A stretch of 64,000 nucleotides of DNA from Symbiodinium natans (lineage: Eukaryota; Sar; Dinophyceae; Suessiales; Symbiodiniaceae): positions 1 through 64,000 of the forward strand of contig CAJNDS010000598.1 of the NCBI GenBank assembly GCA_905221605.1. Direction: 5' to 3'. A program made the translations under genes and the position numbers. Shown here one piece after another: positions 47,501-58,182 of this stretch. Each line of letters starts with the position of its first letter. The first letter of the stretch is position 1. The notes under the pieces were generated by a model. That model was not told the DNA's origin. It did not search any database and was given only the letters and a program-made list of their open reading frames with translations.

Positions 47501-49146
47501 TCTGCTGTCTATGCCGGATTCCAACTCTCCACACCGATTCTGCTTTCGATAGTTTAGCTGGACGAGAGCAGAACTTGTGGCCGCATAGCTGTGCAGTACC
47601 ACATCAGCTGGGTCGGCGAGGCAAGTTTGCAACAGGACCGAAAACTTCATAAACCTTCAGATTGCAAAACATGAAGCTATGCCTAGCCCACGCAACCTAC
47701 AATCCTAGAGTGGAAGGGCCCTTTCCTCAAGCCTGCAAGCCTGCAAAACTTGACATGCCCAAACGAGAAGCTGCAAACTGCGTGAGACCTGTCCTTCAAA
47801 ACTGAAGCACCCAGCAAACCCTGCTTCGCGACTCTCAGACTCTCAGTGACTGCCGCTTCTTCACAAAGGCAAGTTCTCTACAAACCCAACACGTGCCGCA
47901 GGGCCGTCACAAGAAATTACCGAAGCCTGAACAAAAAACTGAATAGAACTCGTTTGGAGCTGTCCTGGTTGAGGCTCTCCTGCTCGCGCGGTGGCTCAGC
48001 AGCTTCGGCCTTCAACGGTTCCCAAGTTGGTGCAGCGTTGCTGCTAGTTGACAGCATTTCTGCTGAAGTTGTGTATGCAGCTCTGCTGTCTTCTCCCTAC
48101 CCGCCAGCACTGACGGTTGCTGCTGGGGCCAGCCAAGCGCATGCTTACCCCAAGCTACCCATGACAGTCCTCGCCTTCTTGGGCTCAGCTTCCAATGCTT
48201 CCAGCCTGTGGGCAGCAAACCATAAAGCTTCGGGAGGACTCATCATCCAAGAGCCAGCAAAGGGGAAAAAGCTATCTGTGACACAACCGTACGCCAGCAT
48301 ACGCCCCCACACGCCACCATACGCAACCATACGCAACATGCGCAACCAAACCGCATCTGCAGCCCGAATCAGATCCAAACGACCTCCTCCCGAAGCATTT
48401 TTCCCTCACACACCATGGCAAAAAGGCCAGTGTAGGGCTGAGCTGAAGAACATCTTGGCCATCAGGATATGTCTGGTAGGCAGTTACTTGGCCTAACATC
48501 TCCTTACATTTGTCTCTATACCGTAGAGAAGCTTGCGCACCTTCGCAGTATAGAGCTTTCCAGCTCTTCGTTCAGGCGCTTTGCAGTGGCAAGCCCAGCC
48601 TACCAAGCAAGTCCGACACAGGAGGCTTGATCTTCCAGACCGCTACGTCCGCTACGTGTCTTCCGGCAGGGCTCGGTCGGGGTAGAGGCGGGACTGAAAA
48701 CATGGAAGCTCTGAACAAAGGGCTCAGATGGGGCTCACACATGGGCTTACTGGCAACTTCTTCTGAAGCCCACGACCGAGGCCAAAGGCCCTGGAAATCC
48801 GAAGCCTAAGCACAAACCTCACCCCGAAAAGCTGCACAAACCTTTGAGCCAACGACTGTACGCCTCGCTGGCACGTTGCTGCGTCTCCAAGGACTCCAGC
48901 CTCCCAATCACCGGCTTCGCTAGGCTCCCCAGAACGGGCCCTTCAAAAATGGGCTCATCCATCACTTCTAAGTACGTAAAGAGACCACCATAGAGTCTCA
49001 AAAAGCTGTCTGCATCCCCATCCTGCAGACTCTGACGGTTTCTGTCGCACATGCCTGGAAGTCACCCCATCCAATGCCCGAGAGCTTTCTTCTGCGAAGG
49101 CCTGGCCGAGAGTACAAGATGCCAGGATGAGTAGTACGGGGTACAT
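44560..49146 (-). CDS. Secreted coiled-coil protein (amino-terminal part of gene A)
   Basis: ATG at 49,146 opens with a classic signal peptide (MYPVLLILASCTLGQAFA), cleavage likely after GQA or AFA, followed by EESSRALDG. After a probable 43-50 bp intron whose ends carry the direct repeat GGATGGGG, the frame continues DGDADSFLRLYGGLFTY ... PVIGRLESLETQQRASEAYS (to about 48,830). Further helical exons: 48,589-48,532 and 46,272-46,215 (GLATAKRLNEELESSILRR); 48,222-48,160 and 45,905-45,843 (HRLEALEAEPKKARTVMGSL); about 48,000-47,950 and 45,715-45,650 (EAAEPPREQESLNQDSSKR); 47,440-47,385 and 45,145-45,090 (ELSDTQRMVLDLQRKVR); 44,775-44,600 (ELSDTQRMLLDLQRRVR, running to LEVLRMEKEQGPQLG). Doubling of most exons comes from the 1.75 kb duplication. 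Coding status is supported because the same frames are conserved in the diverged paralogue at 59.1-61.1 kb. The tandem-repeat exons at 41.4-44.4 kb follow directly on the same strand. Confidence 0.65.
44888..46639. repeat. 1.75 kb direct duplication, copy 1
   Basis: Near-identical to 47,182-48,956. Offset is 2,294 bp in the left part and 2,317 bp in the right part, because this copy lacks 23 bp (around 45,799) present in copy 2. Sequence diverges abruptly at both ends (TTCAGGCGCTTGC on the left; AAAATGGGCTCAT on the right). Only a few substitutions are visible, for example at 44,904/47,198 and 45,288/47,582. Confidence 0.97.
46640..47181 (-). pseudogene. Spacer between duplicates carrying a diverged copy of the FAEESSRAL exon
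   Basis: The 542-bp unique spacer includes a minus-strand copy of the first-exon motif (ADDSSRALDGVSSRH, about 47,016-46,965) related to 49.1 kb and 61.1 kb. No in-frame ATG or signal peptide precedes it: the upstream frame is closed by a stop within about 60 bp. It therefore looks like a remnant of a paralogue's first exon, or an internal exon of the duplicated gene. The rest shows no coding signal. Confidence 0.45.
47182..48956. repeat. 1.75 kb direct duplication, copy 2
   Basis: Partner of 44,888-46,639. It includes the 23 bp (CCCTACCCGCCAGCACTGACG region, about 48,096-48,118) absent from copy 1. This copy is contiguous with the signal-peptide exon at 49.1 kb, so it is likely the original. 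Confidence 0.97.
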
Positions 49147-49159
49147 GGTGGTTTTGGTG

Positions 49160-50100
49160 GTTTGGGATTCCGATGGGTAAAATGATGGTAAAATGCCTGT
49201 AGCAGAGTCGAAAGGCAGGAGCCTTAGACAGGAATGGGCTGTGCCGCTTGGCATTCCAGGTGGGCAGCCATCAACCAAACATCACGAAAGCTATTTTGGA
49301 CAACCGCTGCACCTAACCAGCAAAGCATTCAAAACTGTTTTGAGCAGCGGAAGAGACCTTCATCTTTCTACATTCCGCCCCCCCCCCCTCCCCAACTCGT
49401 GGTCATCAGCAACTTGCTTGGAGGCAGTGCGACACATGCGACAAAGAACGAGAGCAGCTGACAACTTTGCTGCCAGCTGTGGCAGGGAATGGGAGCCTTT
49501 GGAGTTTTCAGCAATAGTGAGCTATGGTGAGCAGGATTGGAGGCAAAGGCATATCAAACGCAGAAAGGCGGCGTCGGCTGAAGCCGAAGCTTTCGAGGTC
49601 TTTGCGTGAGGCCGCTTCGCAAAACCCGGCGGCAGGACCATCTCGGACACCAAGTTTTAATCCAGGAACTAAGTGCAAAACATTATTTGCCACCTTGCCC
49701 GAACTCTGCAAGCTTCCCAGGGTCGTCCACTTCCAAGCGCGCTCAGGCGCGCTGCTGAAACGGGTTCTTGCACACAAAAGCCCTAGTCACTGACGGATCT
49801 TAAAGATCCTTTGGATGAGCCGCGACCACTGTGGCCGGTACCTGATACTCTAGCGCAAGATTTGAAGAATGACGGTTGAAGCAAAAGTCTTGATCGCACA
49901 ATGTGCCACATGGGGCACCAACGAGCTTTCAACTCGCTGTGGAGCAAACAGCAACACGAGCAAGGCAGGTGGGAGGCGTAGCCATGGCTACGCGTGCAAG
50001 CATGCACGTGTATCGAGTTGCAATGCAACCGAACGACAAAAACAGAACGAAGGTAGAAAAAGTAGGAGAACTGCAGCCCCAGAGAGCCTGAATAACGCCA
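49160..50100. other. Probable intergenic region upstream of gene A
   Basis: Between the gene A start (49,146) and the last gene B exon (about 50,245). Contains a C run at 49,379-49,388. Plus-strand ORFs at 49,193-49,609 and 49,524-49,793 carry no family motif and overlap each other in different frames. No promoter element can be named, since dinoflagellate promoters lack a clear TATA box. Confidence 0.4.
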
Positions 50101-50136
50101 AGAGAGAGAGAGAGAGAGAGAGAAAAAAAAAAAAAG
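50101..50136. repeat. (AG)n microsatellite with A tract
   Basis: AGAGAG run of about 22 bp followed by a 13-base A run. Confidence 0.9.
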
Positions 50137-50244
50137 AGCACAAATGAAGTTCGAAAATGAGGGGCGCCCTTCCCTCGAACATGCTACACAGTCAAGACGC
50201 GCACTGTACCGTTGGAAAAGAAAGATCTCCCATAAAGCGGCCCT

Positions 50245-51646
50245 GCCTGCAGGGCATCCGGGATGGCACTCTCCTGGACCTCTCTCCAGGCAAAGTTCAA
50301 CAAGCACAAAAAGAGTTCATGGCGCCTCCTTGTTGTCAGGGCCGGCTGCAGCGGTTGAGGCGGCTGTTTCGCCAGAATCCTCTGCAGGAGCTGGTGAAGG
50401 AAAGACCAGTTGGAACCTGCTTGGCTGTCGCTTGGCCTGTAGGACCTTTTTCTTGACAGCAGATGCCGGTCTTGATCGGCTCTTCTGCTCGCTGCTGAGC
50501 TCGTGTCCTGCACCCTGCGAACACCAAAGCACTTTAAAGCACTTCACCGCGATGCGATCCGCATTTTGCTGTAGCCGCCTCACGCATATCCATATAAATC
50601 ACCTCGCCGGGCACGCAGCCTTCTGGGACAACCTTGCTGGAAGCAGCATACGCAAACAGAGGACTGCCTCGATCACAAGCGAAGTCGGGGGTCTCGAAGT
50701 CTACTCTGTTGACTCTGTTTGTTCAATGCCAAGATCTTACGGGGGCTTGTTCCTCTGCCGCCCGTGCGAGCCTCAAGGCGAGCGAGCCACGGAATTCCTC
50801 AAAAGCTTTCCTGTGTTCTGACAGTTGAGTTCACGTGCTCACTTCTTTGTGATAATTTTCTAATGGAATTCTTTCTTCTTCTCACTGGGGTCGGGCTCCC
50901 ACCCATGCGCGCGCGCATGCACGCTCGCACGCGTTTCAGGCATGTGCGACTCGAAACATCTAGTTCACCAAGGCAGCGGAGAGGCCGCGCTCGCACACGT
51001 GTCCTGCCTCCCAACAGCTCCACCATCACCTATCGGCTGCGGGCCAGATCGGAACAACTGGATCGGAAAACGCAGGGATCAACTCATGAAACACGGAGGC
51101 CCGGATCCAAAACGCAAGGGCCTGGGACAACGATACACGGGGCGAACTTACACTTACAAACAACGGGATGGCAGCGCCTTCCGACTCCACCTTCCCAGCT
51201 GATCTCCCGCCTTGCACCCCAGGACGGACAAAGCGGCAAGACCGCTGTCTCATACGTTTTCTCCTGGATTCCTTCAAAGCTTCTTCCGCAAGCTGTATCT
51301 GCCCAGCGGGGGAATCGGATGTGACGGCATGTCCACTTTTGTCTCTTTCAGCCACATCCACCACAATCCGAAACCAGGACGCGTGTCTCATGTTCGGTCT
51401 TCATGGGTTTCAGCTCGACTGGATTGAGGGCATAAACCCGCGGGGCTTGCTGGAGATCTGCTTAGCTTTCTGGCCCGTGCTATCTGTCCCGCAATCTGTG
51501 CACTATCTTGCTTGTGCAATGGTGCCAGTTCTCGTAACCCGAAGCCTTGCCGTTCAAGGCGCTTACAACACCACACTAACACGTAGAACCGTAGCTCCTG
51601 AGCTTAACGGCTTCGCAGCCTAGCAAGCTTTTTGCAGGCTTAGCAG

Positions 51647-51678
<32 letters not shown>

Positions 51679-54449
51679 AATCTCTCTCTCCCTCTCCCTC
51701 CCTCTCACTCTGCCTGCCTGCTCGTGCCAAGGGGCCATTTCCAGTTCGGCACCATCCACTTCAACAACGAAGATGTCTCCTGCGACTGCAAACAACAAAT
51801 TGTAGCGAGGCCAGTGATGCGAGTCAATGAAGATTGCACGCGCACACCACAGATGAATGTTGCGTCCTGGGTGGCAGTCCGGCGGTATCACAATCTCGAT
51901 GTCGGCAGCCGCAGCGGCCGCGGCTGCTGCGTCGCGAGCAGCGGCGGCTTCACGCGCAAGCTGCTCTTTTGCCAGCTCCTCCAAAAGCGCGGTCCCCCCA
52001 AGCGGTTTCAAAACTCGCAAAAAACGACCTGGACTTTTGGAACAAGCCGAACATTGGCTCGTCTCCTGGAGGATCTTCTTTTTGACAGCGGAGGCCGGCC
52101 TGGAGCCGCTCTTCTGCGCGCTGCTGAGCTCGCTGGCGGGGTACCCCGCGCCCTGCTGCAAAAATAAAGCAGTTTGCAAAAGCAAGCATTCTCTGCATTT
52201 TGCAAAGGGAAGCATTTGGGAAAACACGCTCTGCTCTTTCCCCCAGAAAAAAAGCAAAAAGCACTTTCCTCCCCCCCCTATTTTGTGTGCAGGCTGTGCC
52301 TCGCGCATGTCCATGTAGATCACCTCGCCAGGCATGCAGCCCTCTGGCACAACCTGTCAGTGCACATGTGAAAGCAGCAGATGCAAGTAGGAAGGCAGGA
52401 GAGGTCCGAGGCCCTGGACAATGCTCAGGCAGTGATTCCGAAAACTGCTTTACCCCACCCCCCCCCCCCCCAGAAACCATCTTACATCGTGTTGGCAAGC
52501 AATGAGCCCCAACACATATGCTTGGGCTAGCGGTTCACAATTCCCAAACCCTAGACATAAACGAATACAAATACACCCTTACCAGCACACACGCAGCCCT
52601 ACACAGGGGAGCGAATCGGAGGAAGACGTGAGAATATCAATAATATCCAGGAAGCCGGCCGACGCGGGGGGGGGGGGGGGGGGGGGGGGGGCGGGCAGAG
52701 GCAGAGCTTCGCAAAAAGTGCGCTTTGGTCCAAAAGCCTCTTTAAAGCACGCTCTTCACCCTCTGCTCTCCAGATTGCTGCAGAGTGGCCATCTCGAACT
52801 CGGCGTCATCCACTTCAACGACGAAGACATCTCCTGGCCCCATATCGATGTTGTGAAGACATTTGGAAAACTCTTGCTTCACCCGGCAGCACTCCATGTG
52901 CAACGTCCTGCATAGCAATCTGGCGGTATCAGGATCTCGATGTAGCTCGAGTCGTGCGAGGATTTTGACACATGTTGCCTCAAATCATGTGCCCCATGGC
53001 TGCCCCATGGGCAGGCCTTGCAAACATCTGCCACTGCCAGCTTAAGCCTGGATGCGCCGCCTCTTCAGCCCGCCTCTGTGAGATCTGGCTTTGCCGAACT
53101 GCTTGGAGCTCTTGACGCACTTGTTGAATCTCTTGGCGCATTTCCTGCAGCTCCTCGGAAAGCACCAAGAATGTAGATAAGAAGACATGAGAAAAATCAG
53201 AAAAAAAAACATGGGCAACACATAGACGAAAACAAAGAGTTTGCACGAGAGCAGAGAGAAGGGCCCAGGCCGATGGCAGCGGGTTCAAGAAGTTCCGAGA
53301 AGGCACTTGCAGGGTCAGCTGGTCCCCGGGCCCGTAACCTTCCTTAGCTCTCCGAGTTTCGAACCCTTCACAACTCTGAGTGGCGCATCTGAATGTCTCA
53401 ACTCAGTGGGTCGCGGGTACAGGGACGTCAAACTCCATGTCGTCGATGATAGCCACGAAGGTTTGGCCAGGGACGACATTTTCCGGCACCGAGACTTCTA
53501 CAAAAAGGTCCGTCTCGCTGGAGCTCTGACTGGGCATGGTATCTCGTACGAGAATGGACGGCACATCAGCCACAGATCCATTCGAAGCAAACTTTCCAAT
53601 GGCATGTTTCGACGGCACCTCCAAAGTGATAACATCCCCTGGGCTACTTCCTTTGGGCACCAGAATTTCAAACTCCAAGCCGTTGACTGCGGCGAAGAAG
53701 GTATCCCCAGCGTTGCACTCGTCTGGCACAGTGATCTGCACGATGCTCGCATCTGTGGCGACAGATTCTGCCACCGAAGCCTCGTACTGGTCTCCTTTGG
53801 ACCCACTTTCCAGCCTTTCCAGCCCTGCCCATCCTGCAGCATCGTCGGGATCAGGACACACACGTATCGCAGGAGGTGTGCTCAGAGATTCCCAGGAACG
53901 TAGATCTGGCAGGATGTCCATGGCAATCATCTCCCCAGGCATAGAGCCTTCTGGTGCGACCACTTCATACTCCATGTCATCCACCACAACAAAAAACTTT
54001 TCCCCCGGCTTCACATTGGGAGGCACAGCGACATGGACCGACTGCCGCGACGAAACAGAGTTGGTCCTGGATGGAGTCCGGGAAGTCCGGGAAGTTCGGG
54101 AAGTCCGGGAAGTCCGGGAAGCTCGGGAGGGCCTCCTCTCAGCTCTTTCGTCGGAAGGCTCCCCAGAAGGCTCCAAAACAGGCTCTGCGCGCGCTAGAGG
54201 CTCTGCATCCGCACTCTCCGCGGGCTCCGGCTTCGACCGCTTTGAAGGAGAGCTGGAGCTGGCGAGGCTGGTGATGGGAACACCGGTAGGATCGGGGCTT
54301 CTGCGTCCACTCGTGGCGGCAGCGTCAATGCCTCGAGGCTGGAAAAGTTTTTCTCCACAGAACGAAGCCCACAACCCCCCCGGGTGGCCTTCGGCAATAG
54401 CTGCATCTGCATTGGCCTTGGCTACGGGAAGCCCCAAAGCGAGAATCAA
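50245..54449 (-). CDS. Gene B: VPEG/PGD tandem-repeat protein with coiled coil and basic linkers
   Basis: The large first exon (54,449-53,415; the open frame has no ATG start, so it is probably entered by splicing) has an Ala-rich start (LPVAKANADAAIAEGHPGGL), a Ser/Pro/Glu-rich stretch with an SRT repeat (residues 110-125) and repeat units at residues 137-180, 236-281 and 316 onward. Unit 3 is completed after a 72-bp GC-AG intron (53,414-53,343) by EGYGPGDQLTLQVPSR. Then: coiled coil 53,153 to about 53,035 (LQEMRQEIQQVRQELQAVRQ); unit 4 ending at 52,908 (YIEILIPPDCYAG), then 52,833 onward (DVFVVEVDDAEFEM) across a GA-AG intron of 74 bp, then about 52,350 (VVPEGCMPGEVIYMDM); linker from 52,152 (KSGSRPASAVKKKILQ) running into an Ala-rich helix and unit 5 (DIEIVIPPDCHPG, to 51,867), then 51,779 onward (DIFVVEVDGAELEM, GA-AG, 87 bp); unit end 50,632 (VVPEGCVPGEVIYMDM); linker from 50,514 (KSRSRPASAVKKKVLQ); last exon VQESAIPDALQA. 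No named family; cell location unknown. Confidence 0.75.
51646..51712. repeat. (CT)n-like microsatellite
   Basis: Imperfect CT tract with CTTTCT, CAAT and CCCT interruptions. It lies inside gene B between the 51.78 kb and 50.63 kb exons. Confidence 0.9.
52666..52691. repeat. 26-base G homopolymer
   Basis: An uninterrupted run of G, with GCGGGC after it. The length could be a sequencing or assembly estimate. It falls in an intron of gene B. Confidence 0.9.
54070..54122 (-). repeat. 9-bp coding minisatellite (Ser-Arg-Thr repeat)
   Basis: Six units of GTCCGGGAA on plus, encoding an SRT repeat on minus within the first exon of gene B. The 9-bp period keeps frame, so copy-number change would add or remove three residues. 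Confidence 0.9.
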
Positions 54450-54499
54450 GTCATAAGCAGGACCGCGATCTTATGCACGCTCTGACCCCACCCGGGCAT

Positions 54500-55080
54500 T
54501 TGAGAAGAACTATCCTCACGCACCTACGTGTGCCCATCAGGTACCCATCTGGCAGCCTCTCTCTTTAATGCGGGTCAGCCACCACAGGATCCTCAGCCAT
54601 GGCCTGGAAACAGAGTGTGATGGAAGCGATCAGTGTTCTGAACTCCGGCATCTTCACAGCCCATTGAAGGCCTTCGTTGATCTTGACGAAGAATCATGCA
54701 AAGGTGCTCCAGGATGCCATGCTGCACGAGGGAAATGCTAGCACGGCATCGCACAGACTGGTGCGCTTGTGTGTGGTTTTGAGTAGAGTTATGTGTGTGG
54801 GACTGTGTCGGCTTTGCCCGGTCCATGCGCCAAGCCAGTTGCATCTGTTGCTTGGATACGTGACTGATACATGTATCATCCAGTCAGACATGGACTAGCA
54901 AAGCTCGGCCTAGGTAAGTATGAAAAACATCTGAAGACTATACAGAGCGCCAACGCTCCTACAAGCACATAAGTCACATAAGCCTGCAGCTGCAGCGGAT
55001 AAGAATTCAGCGGGGAAACAACAACATGTGTGAAACAGCAAGGTACGTGGGGGCTACAGTGGCGCAGCGTGTCACACCGC
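54500..55080. other. Intergenic region between TPM gene and gene B
   Basis: No protein-like frame of note on either strand. It must contain the 3' end of the TPM gene and any upstream exon of gene B, but neither is visible. Confidence 0.4.
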
Positions 55081-55088
55081 CTTTTCTT

Positions 55089-55897
55089 TCACATGCCCGC
55101 AACCGCCAAGGCCTCGGCGGTGCTGACCGCTGCTTTCCTTTCAAAGGCCACCTCCCGTGCCTCGTCGTCCCTCAGGGGCTGCATACAGACCCCCTTGCGA
55201 AGGCACGCGATGGCGTTCATTGCGGCCAGTGCGGCAGCTTCTCCCTCGCCTGCCTGCCTCACAAATTGACTGTCCCCATATTTGTTGGAAATCTTTGTGA
55301 ATGTATCAGATGCAATGCGGTACTGCAACCGTTGAGTAAGCTTGGTGGCAACCGAGAAATTTAGAAGATTTGCTGTGCGCCCAGCAGAAGTCCGAGGAGA
55401 GACCAGTAGTACGACCGCATTGGCAGGGTCCCACTGGGCTTCTTGTGCAAAGTATTGGCCCGCGCTCTTCACAAAGTCAGACCACAGGGCCTTGTCTTGA
55501 GGGCCGTAACCTGGAGGCGGGCACACCAACCGGAATCGATACGGCGTGTCACGCTCCAGCAAATCGATCGCTTTCTCGAGGTCCTGCTCCACGGATGCAG
55601 ACAGCAGGCCACCCAAGTCAAGAACGCGACTCCCTGGAGGGAGCTTGGCAAGCGGCGCGGAAGGCGAGGCTTTCTGCGCCTCAGCCGTCTCAGCCGCCTT
55701 CGCCTGGGCCTGGGGCAAAAAAAGTAAAGACGAGAGCGATGCTCGCCGACCTCTGCATATGGCGAAGGATGTCAAGGTCACGGTCGAGGAGGTTGAGGAG
55801 GATGAGAAGCCAAGAAGGCAATAATGGCAATAGCAAACGCTAATCCAGGTGACCAGGCCAATGGCTCGCTGCTGCCTGGGCCTCCTGTGCCATACAT
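55089..55897 (-). CDS. TPM-domain protein, TLP18.3/Psb32 (MOLO-1) family, probably thylakoid
   Basis: Main exon 55,709-55,089 (206 codons) after a TTTTTTTGCCCCAG acceptor. It encodes an Ala/Gln-rich lead, then a TPM domain: VLDLGGLLSASVEQDLEKAI, the strand DTPYRFRLVCPPPGYG, the core WDPANAVVLLVSPRT, LLNFSVA, and the late helix block KISNKYGDSQFVRQAGEGEA ending AIACLRKG. Order and spacing match plant TLP18.3 and cyanobacterial Psb32, which help photosystem II repair and are reported to have phosphatase activity. The family's carboxy-terminal membrane anchor is not seen and may lie in a further exon. A likely first exon starts at ATG 55,897 with a hydrophobic run (GLAFAIAIIAFLAS), fitting the signal segment of a bipartite plastid presequence. 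The intron join between the two parts is inferred (GC donor possible) and not proven. Codes on the same strand as its neighbours but is unrelated to the repeat genes around it. Confidence 0.82.
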
Positions 55898-55899
55898 CA

Positions 55900-56810
55900 A
55901 AAACACCCGAGGTGGCTTGCGGCTCACGGCCCACGGCCCTGTCATCAGACACTGCCCTCCTCGCAGATCCACTGGATGCTCGCCAGCCTTCAGAAACACA
56001 CGCCAAACGCAAGCTTCACCTGTTCCTATTACCCACCCGCCTGCCAGGCGTTCACTCGCCATGTTACGTAAACTCTGTGCCATTGTGACAATCGAACGCT
56101 CCGCCGTTTGCTGTATCGTAGCTCATGCCTAAAATTCCTACACTGTCCTACACCAGGAATGCAGACACTGCTCCAAACGTTTGAAGCTTCATCATGGTCA
56201 CCCTAATATTGGAGCTTTTCACCGGCTAACAACTTGGATCAATGTGCATAGGATATGTGAACATGGCCACGCGTGGATTCGACAAGTTGGAGCCGTCCGC
56301 GGCTGAGCACGCAGATGAGCAAATACAGCCAGCAAAAGTCGGCAGATGTCGCTTGTAATTGCACATGGCATTAGCGAATGCGCATGCCTCGTATGCCTTC
56401 CTGGCCGTACTTGGCATAAGCCATCAGCAACGCCAAAGTCAACAACGCACTTCATTCGCACCATGGTTTCTTCGCACCGTCTAGTGGCTTGCAGTGCACG
56501 CTCCCATCACCGAGACATGTGCAGAGTTTCCACCCGGAAGCCTCTCACAGAGAGCACAGAACGGAAGTGATTGCAACCTAAGGCAACCTACCTCAAAAGA
56601 ATGGGTTACCTCCGACACTTTGAGACCGTCCCACCTTGGAGCTGACCGCTGAAACTCAATGTTTCCGACCTTAGTACCATGCACCCTTCAGATCCCTTCA
56701 GCATCAGGCGTCCAGAGCTCTAAAGACAAAGAAGCCCAAAAAACTGGCCTCTCACAGGTCCCAAATGGAAATCCTGATGGGAAACTCTGGTCACTCAAAA
56801 CCGAAGGCTA
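55900..56810. other. No recognisable gene
   Basis: Mixed short ORFs only. A minus frame at 56,464-56,390 opening with ATG (MVRMKCVVDFGVADGLC) could be a first exon but has no identifying motif. Confidence 0.35.
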
Positions 56811-56811
56811 G

Positions 56812-57180
56812 GGCTGTCGGAATTTGTCTCCTTGTCTCCCTCTCCCTTCATGTGGGGGGTCTTCGGCATGAGGTTGGTGCGGATGGTGAATGCCAGGGTT
56901 TCCGGAGATTGTGTCTCCTTGCCTCCCCTTCTCGCCTTTCTTGTGGGGTTGGGGTGGTTGTGAACGCTGGGTGTCTCCTTTCACTTGGATGAGGATCGAA
57001 TCCAGCTTCGCCAATGGCAAATCACATACCTGGAGTTGGTGTGGGTACTGAATGCCGGCGCTTGCGAAATTTGTCTGTCTCCCGTTGTCGTGGGTGCGCC
57101 ACTGCTTTGCCGTGCTTGTCTCACGTGAAGTTGGGGCGGGCGGTGAAATCGCGATATTGTCGGAGTCTGTATCACTTGTC
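56812..57180 (+). repeat. Degenerate ~80-130 bp tandem repeat
   Basis: Three to four imperfect units sharing GGAATTTGTCTCCTTGTCTC, CTTGTGGGG, GTTGGTGTGGG and TGAATGCCGG-type words, at about 56,815, 56,900, 57,030 and 57,110. They lead straight into the zinc-finger-like ORF, whose first ~50 codons overlap the last units. Confidence 0.6.
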
Positions 57181-57924
57181 GCCCGCGCCCCCTCCCAGCA
57201 GGAGCCCCTTCTCTCCTATCCCTCAGAGGGAAAGGGAGAGGGGTGGTCGGCACACGGAGGAGCCGATCCCTGTCCGGGAGACATCTGTAGACAGTGAAGA
57301 CACGAGCAGGCGGAGCCAACGAGGAGTAGACCTCCCAGACAGGGCCTGCTCCGTTGCCAGCGAGCAGGAGGAAGAGGACAAGGAGAAGCAGGCTTTGCTT
57401 GAAAAGAAGCTCGAGGCTGCCAAGGAAGATCTGCAGAAGCAGAAGGCCGGGGAGGGTGGTAAAGATGATGAGAGTGGCAGCGAACACCTGATCACCCACA
57501 TCCCGTCGGAGATCCAGCCCGCCCAGAGGGCCAGCTTCGATGGGCTTTTTTGCCCCCTATGGGGCAAAAGTGGATGCAAGAAGTGGCTGAGCTCGCCCTG
57601 GGCATTCAAGCAACACCTCTGCAGCAAGCATGACATCCCCCGCGACCAGGCAGCTCGTGTTGCTGACGGGCAGTGGAAAATCTGCCCAGCCGCTCCGAGG
57701 CCTCGCAAGAGCCCCACCGTCGCAACAGGGACGACCGGAAGCCAGCAGAGCCACAGGGGCCTCCCCCCAATGTGAGCCTGGTGCCTCGGGATGAGACGAA
57801 CCCCAAGGTTCCCCGATCGGAGCCCTCTGAGGGCAGCCAGGCCAGCTCCTCCCAGCAGGATGCTGGGATCCGGCTGCTTCGCCAGATGTGGTCTGATGTG
57901 GCCGATCGAGTTCTCAAGAAGTGA
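57014..57924 (+). CDS. Zinc-finger-like acidic/coiled-coil ORF on the opposite strand, possible mobile-element remnant
   Basis: The open frame 57,014-57,775 (ATG) codes for a charged helix (QALLEKKLEAAKEDLQKQKA, about residues 130-150) followed by a candidate C2H2 finger, CPLWGKSGCKKWLSSPWAFK then QHLCSKH. The two cysteines lie 8 positions apart and the histidines 5 apart, which is looser than a classic finger. A second frame, 57,673-57,924, continues with a basic Ser/Pro-rich tail ending RLLRQMWSDVADRVLKK, so either a frameshift or an intron lies near 57,680-57,775. Differences from the surroundings: plus strand, intron-poor, and preceded by a degenerate tandem repeat. This suggests a retroposed gene or part of a transposable element. 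The first ~60 codons over the tandem repeat may not be translated. Confidence 0.45.
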
Positions 57925-58182
57925 AGGCCCTGGGCTCAGGAGTCACTGAAAGCCGAGAAATCAGTCTGCAGACTGAAAGCTCAGGGCTCAGTCGATCGCT
58001 GAAAGCTCAAGCAAAGAGGGAGGGGTCAGGGTTCAAGCTCGGGCTGGGCTCCAGAGGGGTTGCAAAACCAGGATAATAGTACACTCAAGCTAAGGCCCTC
58101 AAAAAAAAAATGCAAACCCTCTGTGGAAGCCGCCAAAGCACAGCGATGCAGCACCACGACTCCAAAAAAACTCTGTCCGAAA

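Noticed and set aside
47846-48496. 216-codon plus-strand ORF and its twin at 45,552-45,908 / 45,754-46,179
   Set aside because: Present in both copies of the duplication, but broken by the 23-bp indel in copy 1. The minus-strand frames, not these, are conserved in the diverged paralogue at 59-60 kb.
53536-54456. 306-codon plus-strand ORF
   Set aside because: It is antisense to gene B's first exon, whose minus frame holds three copies of a repeat also found elsewhere on the minus strand. The plus frame has no such support.
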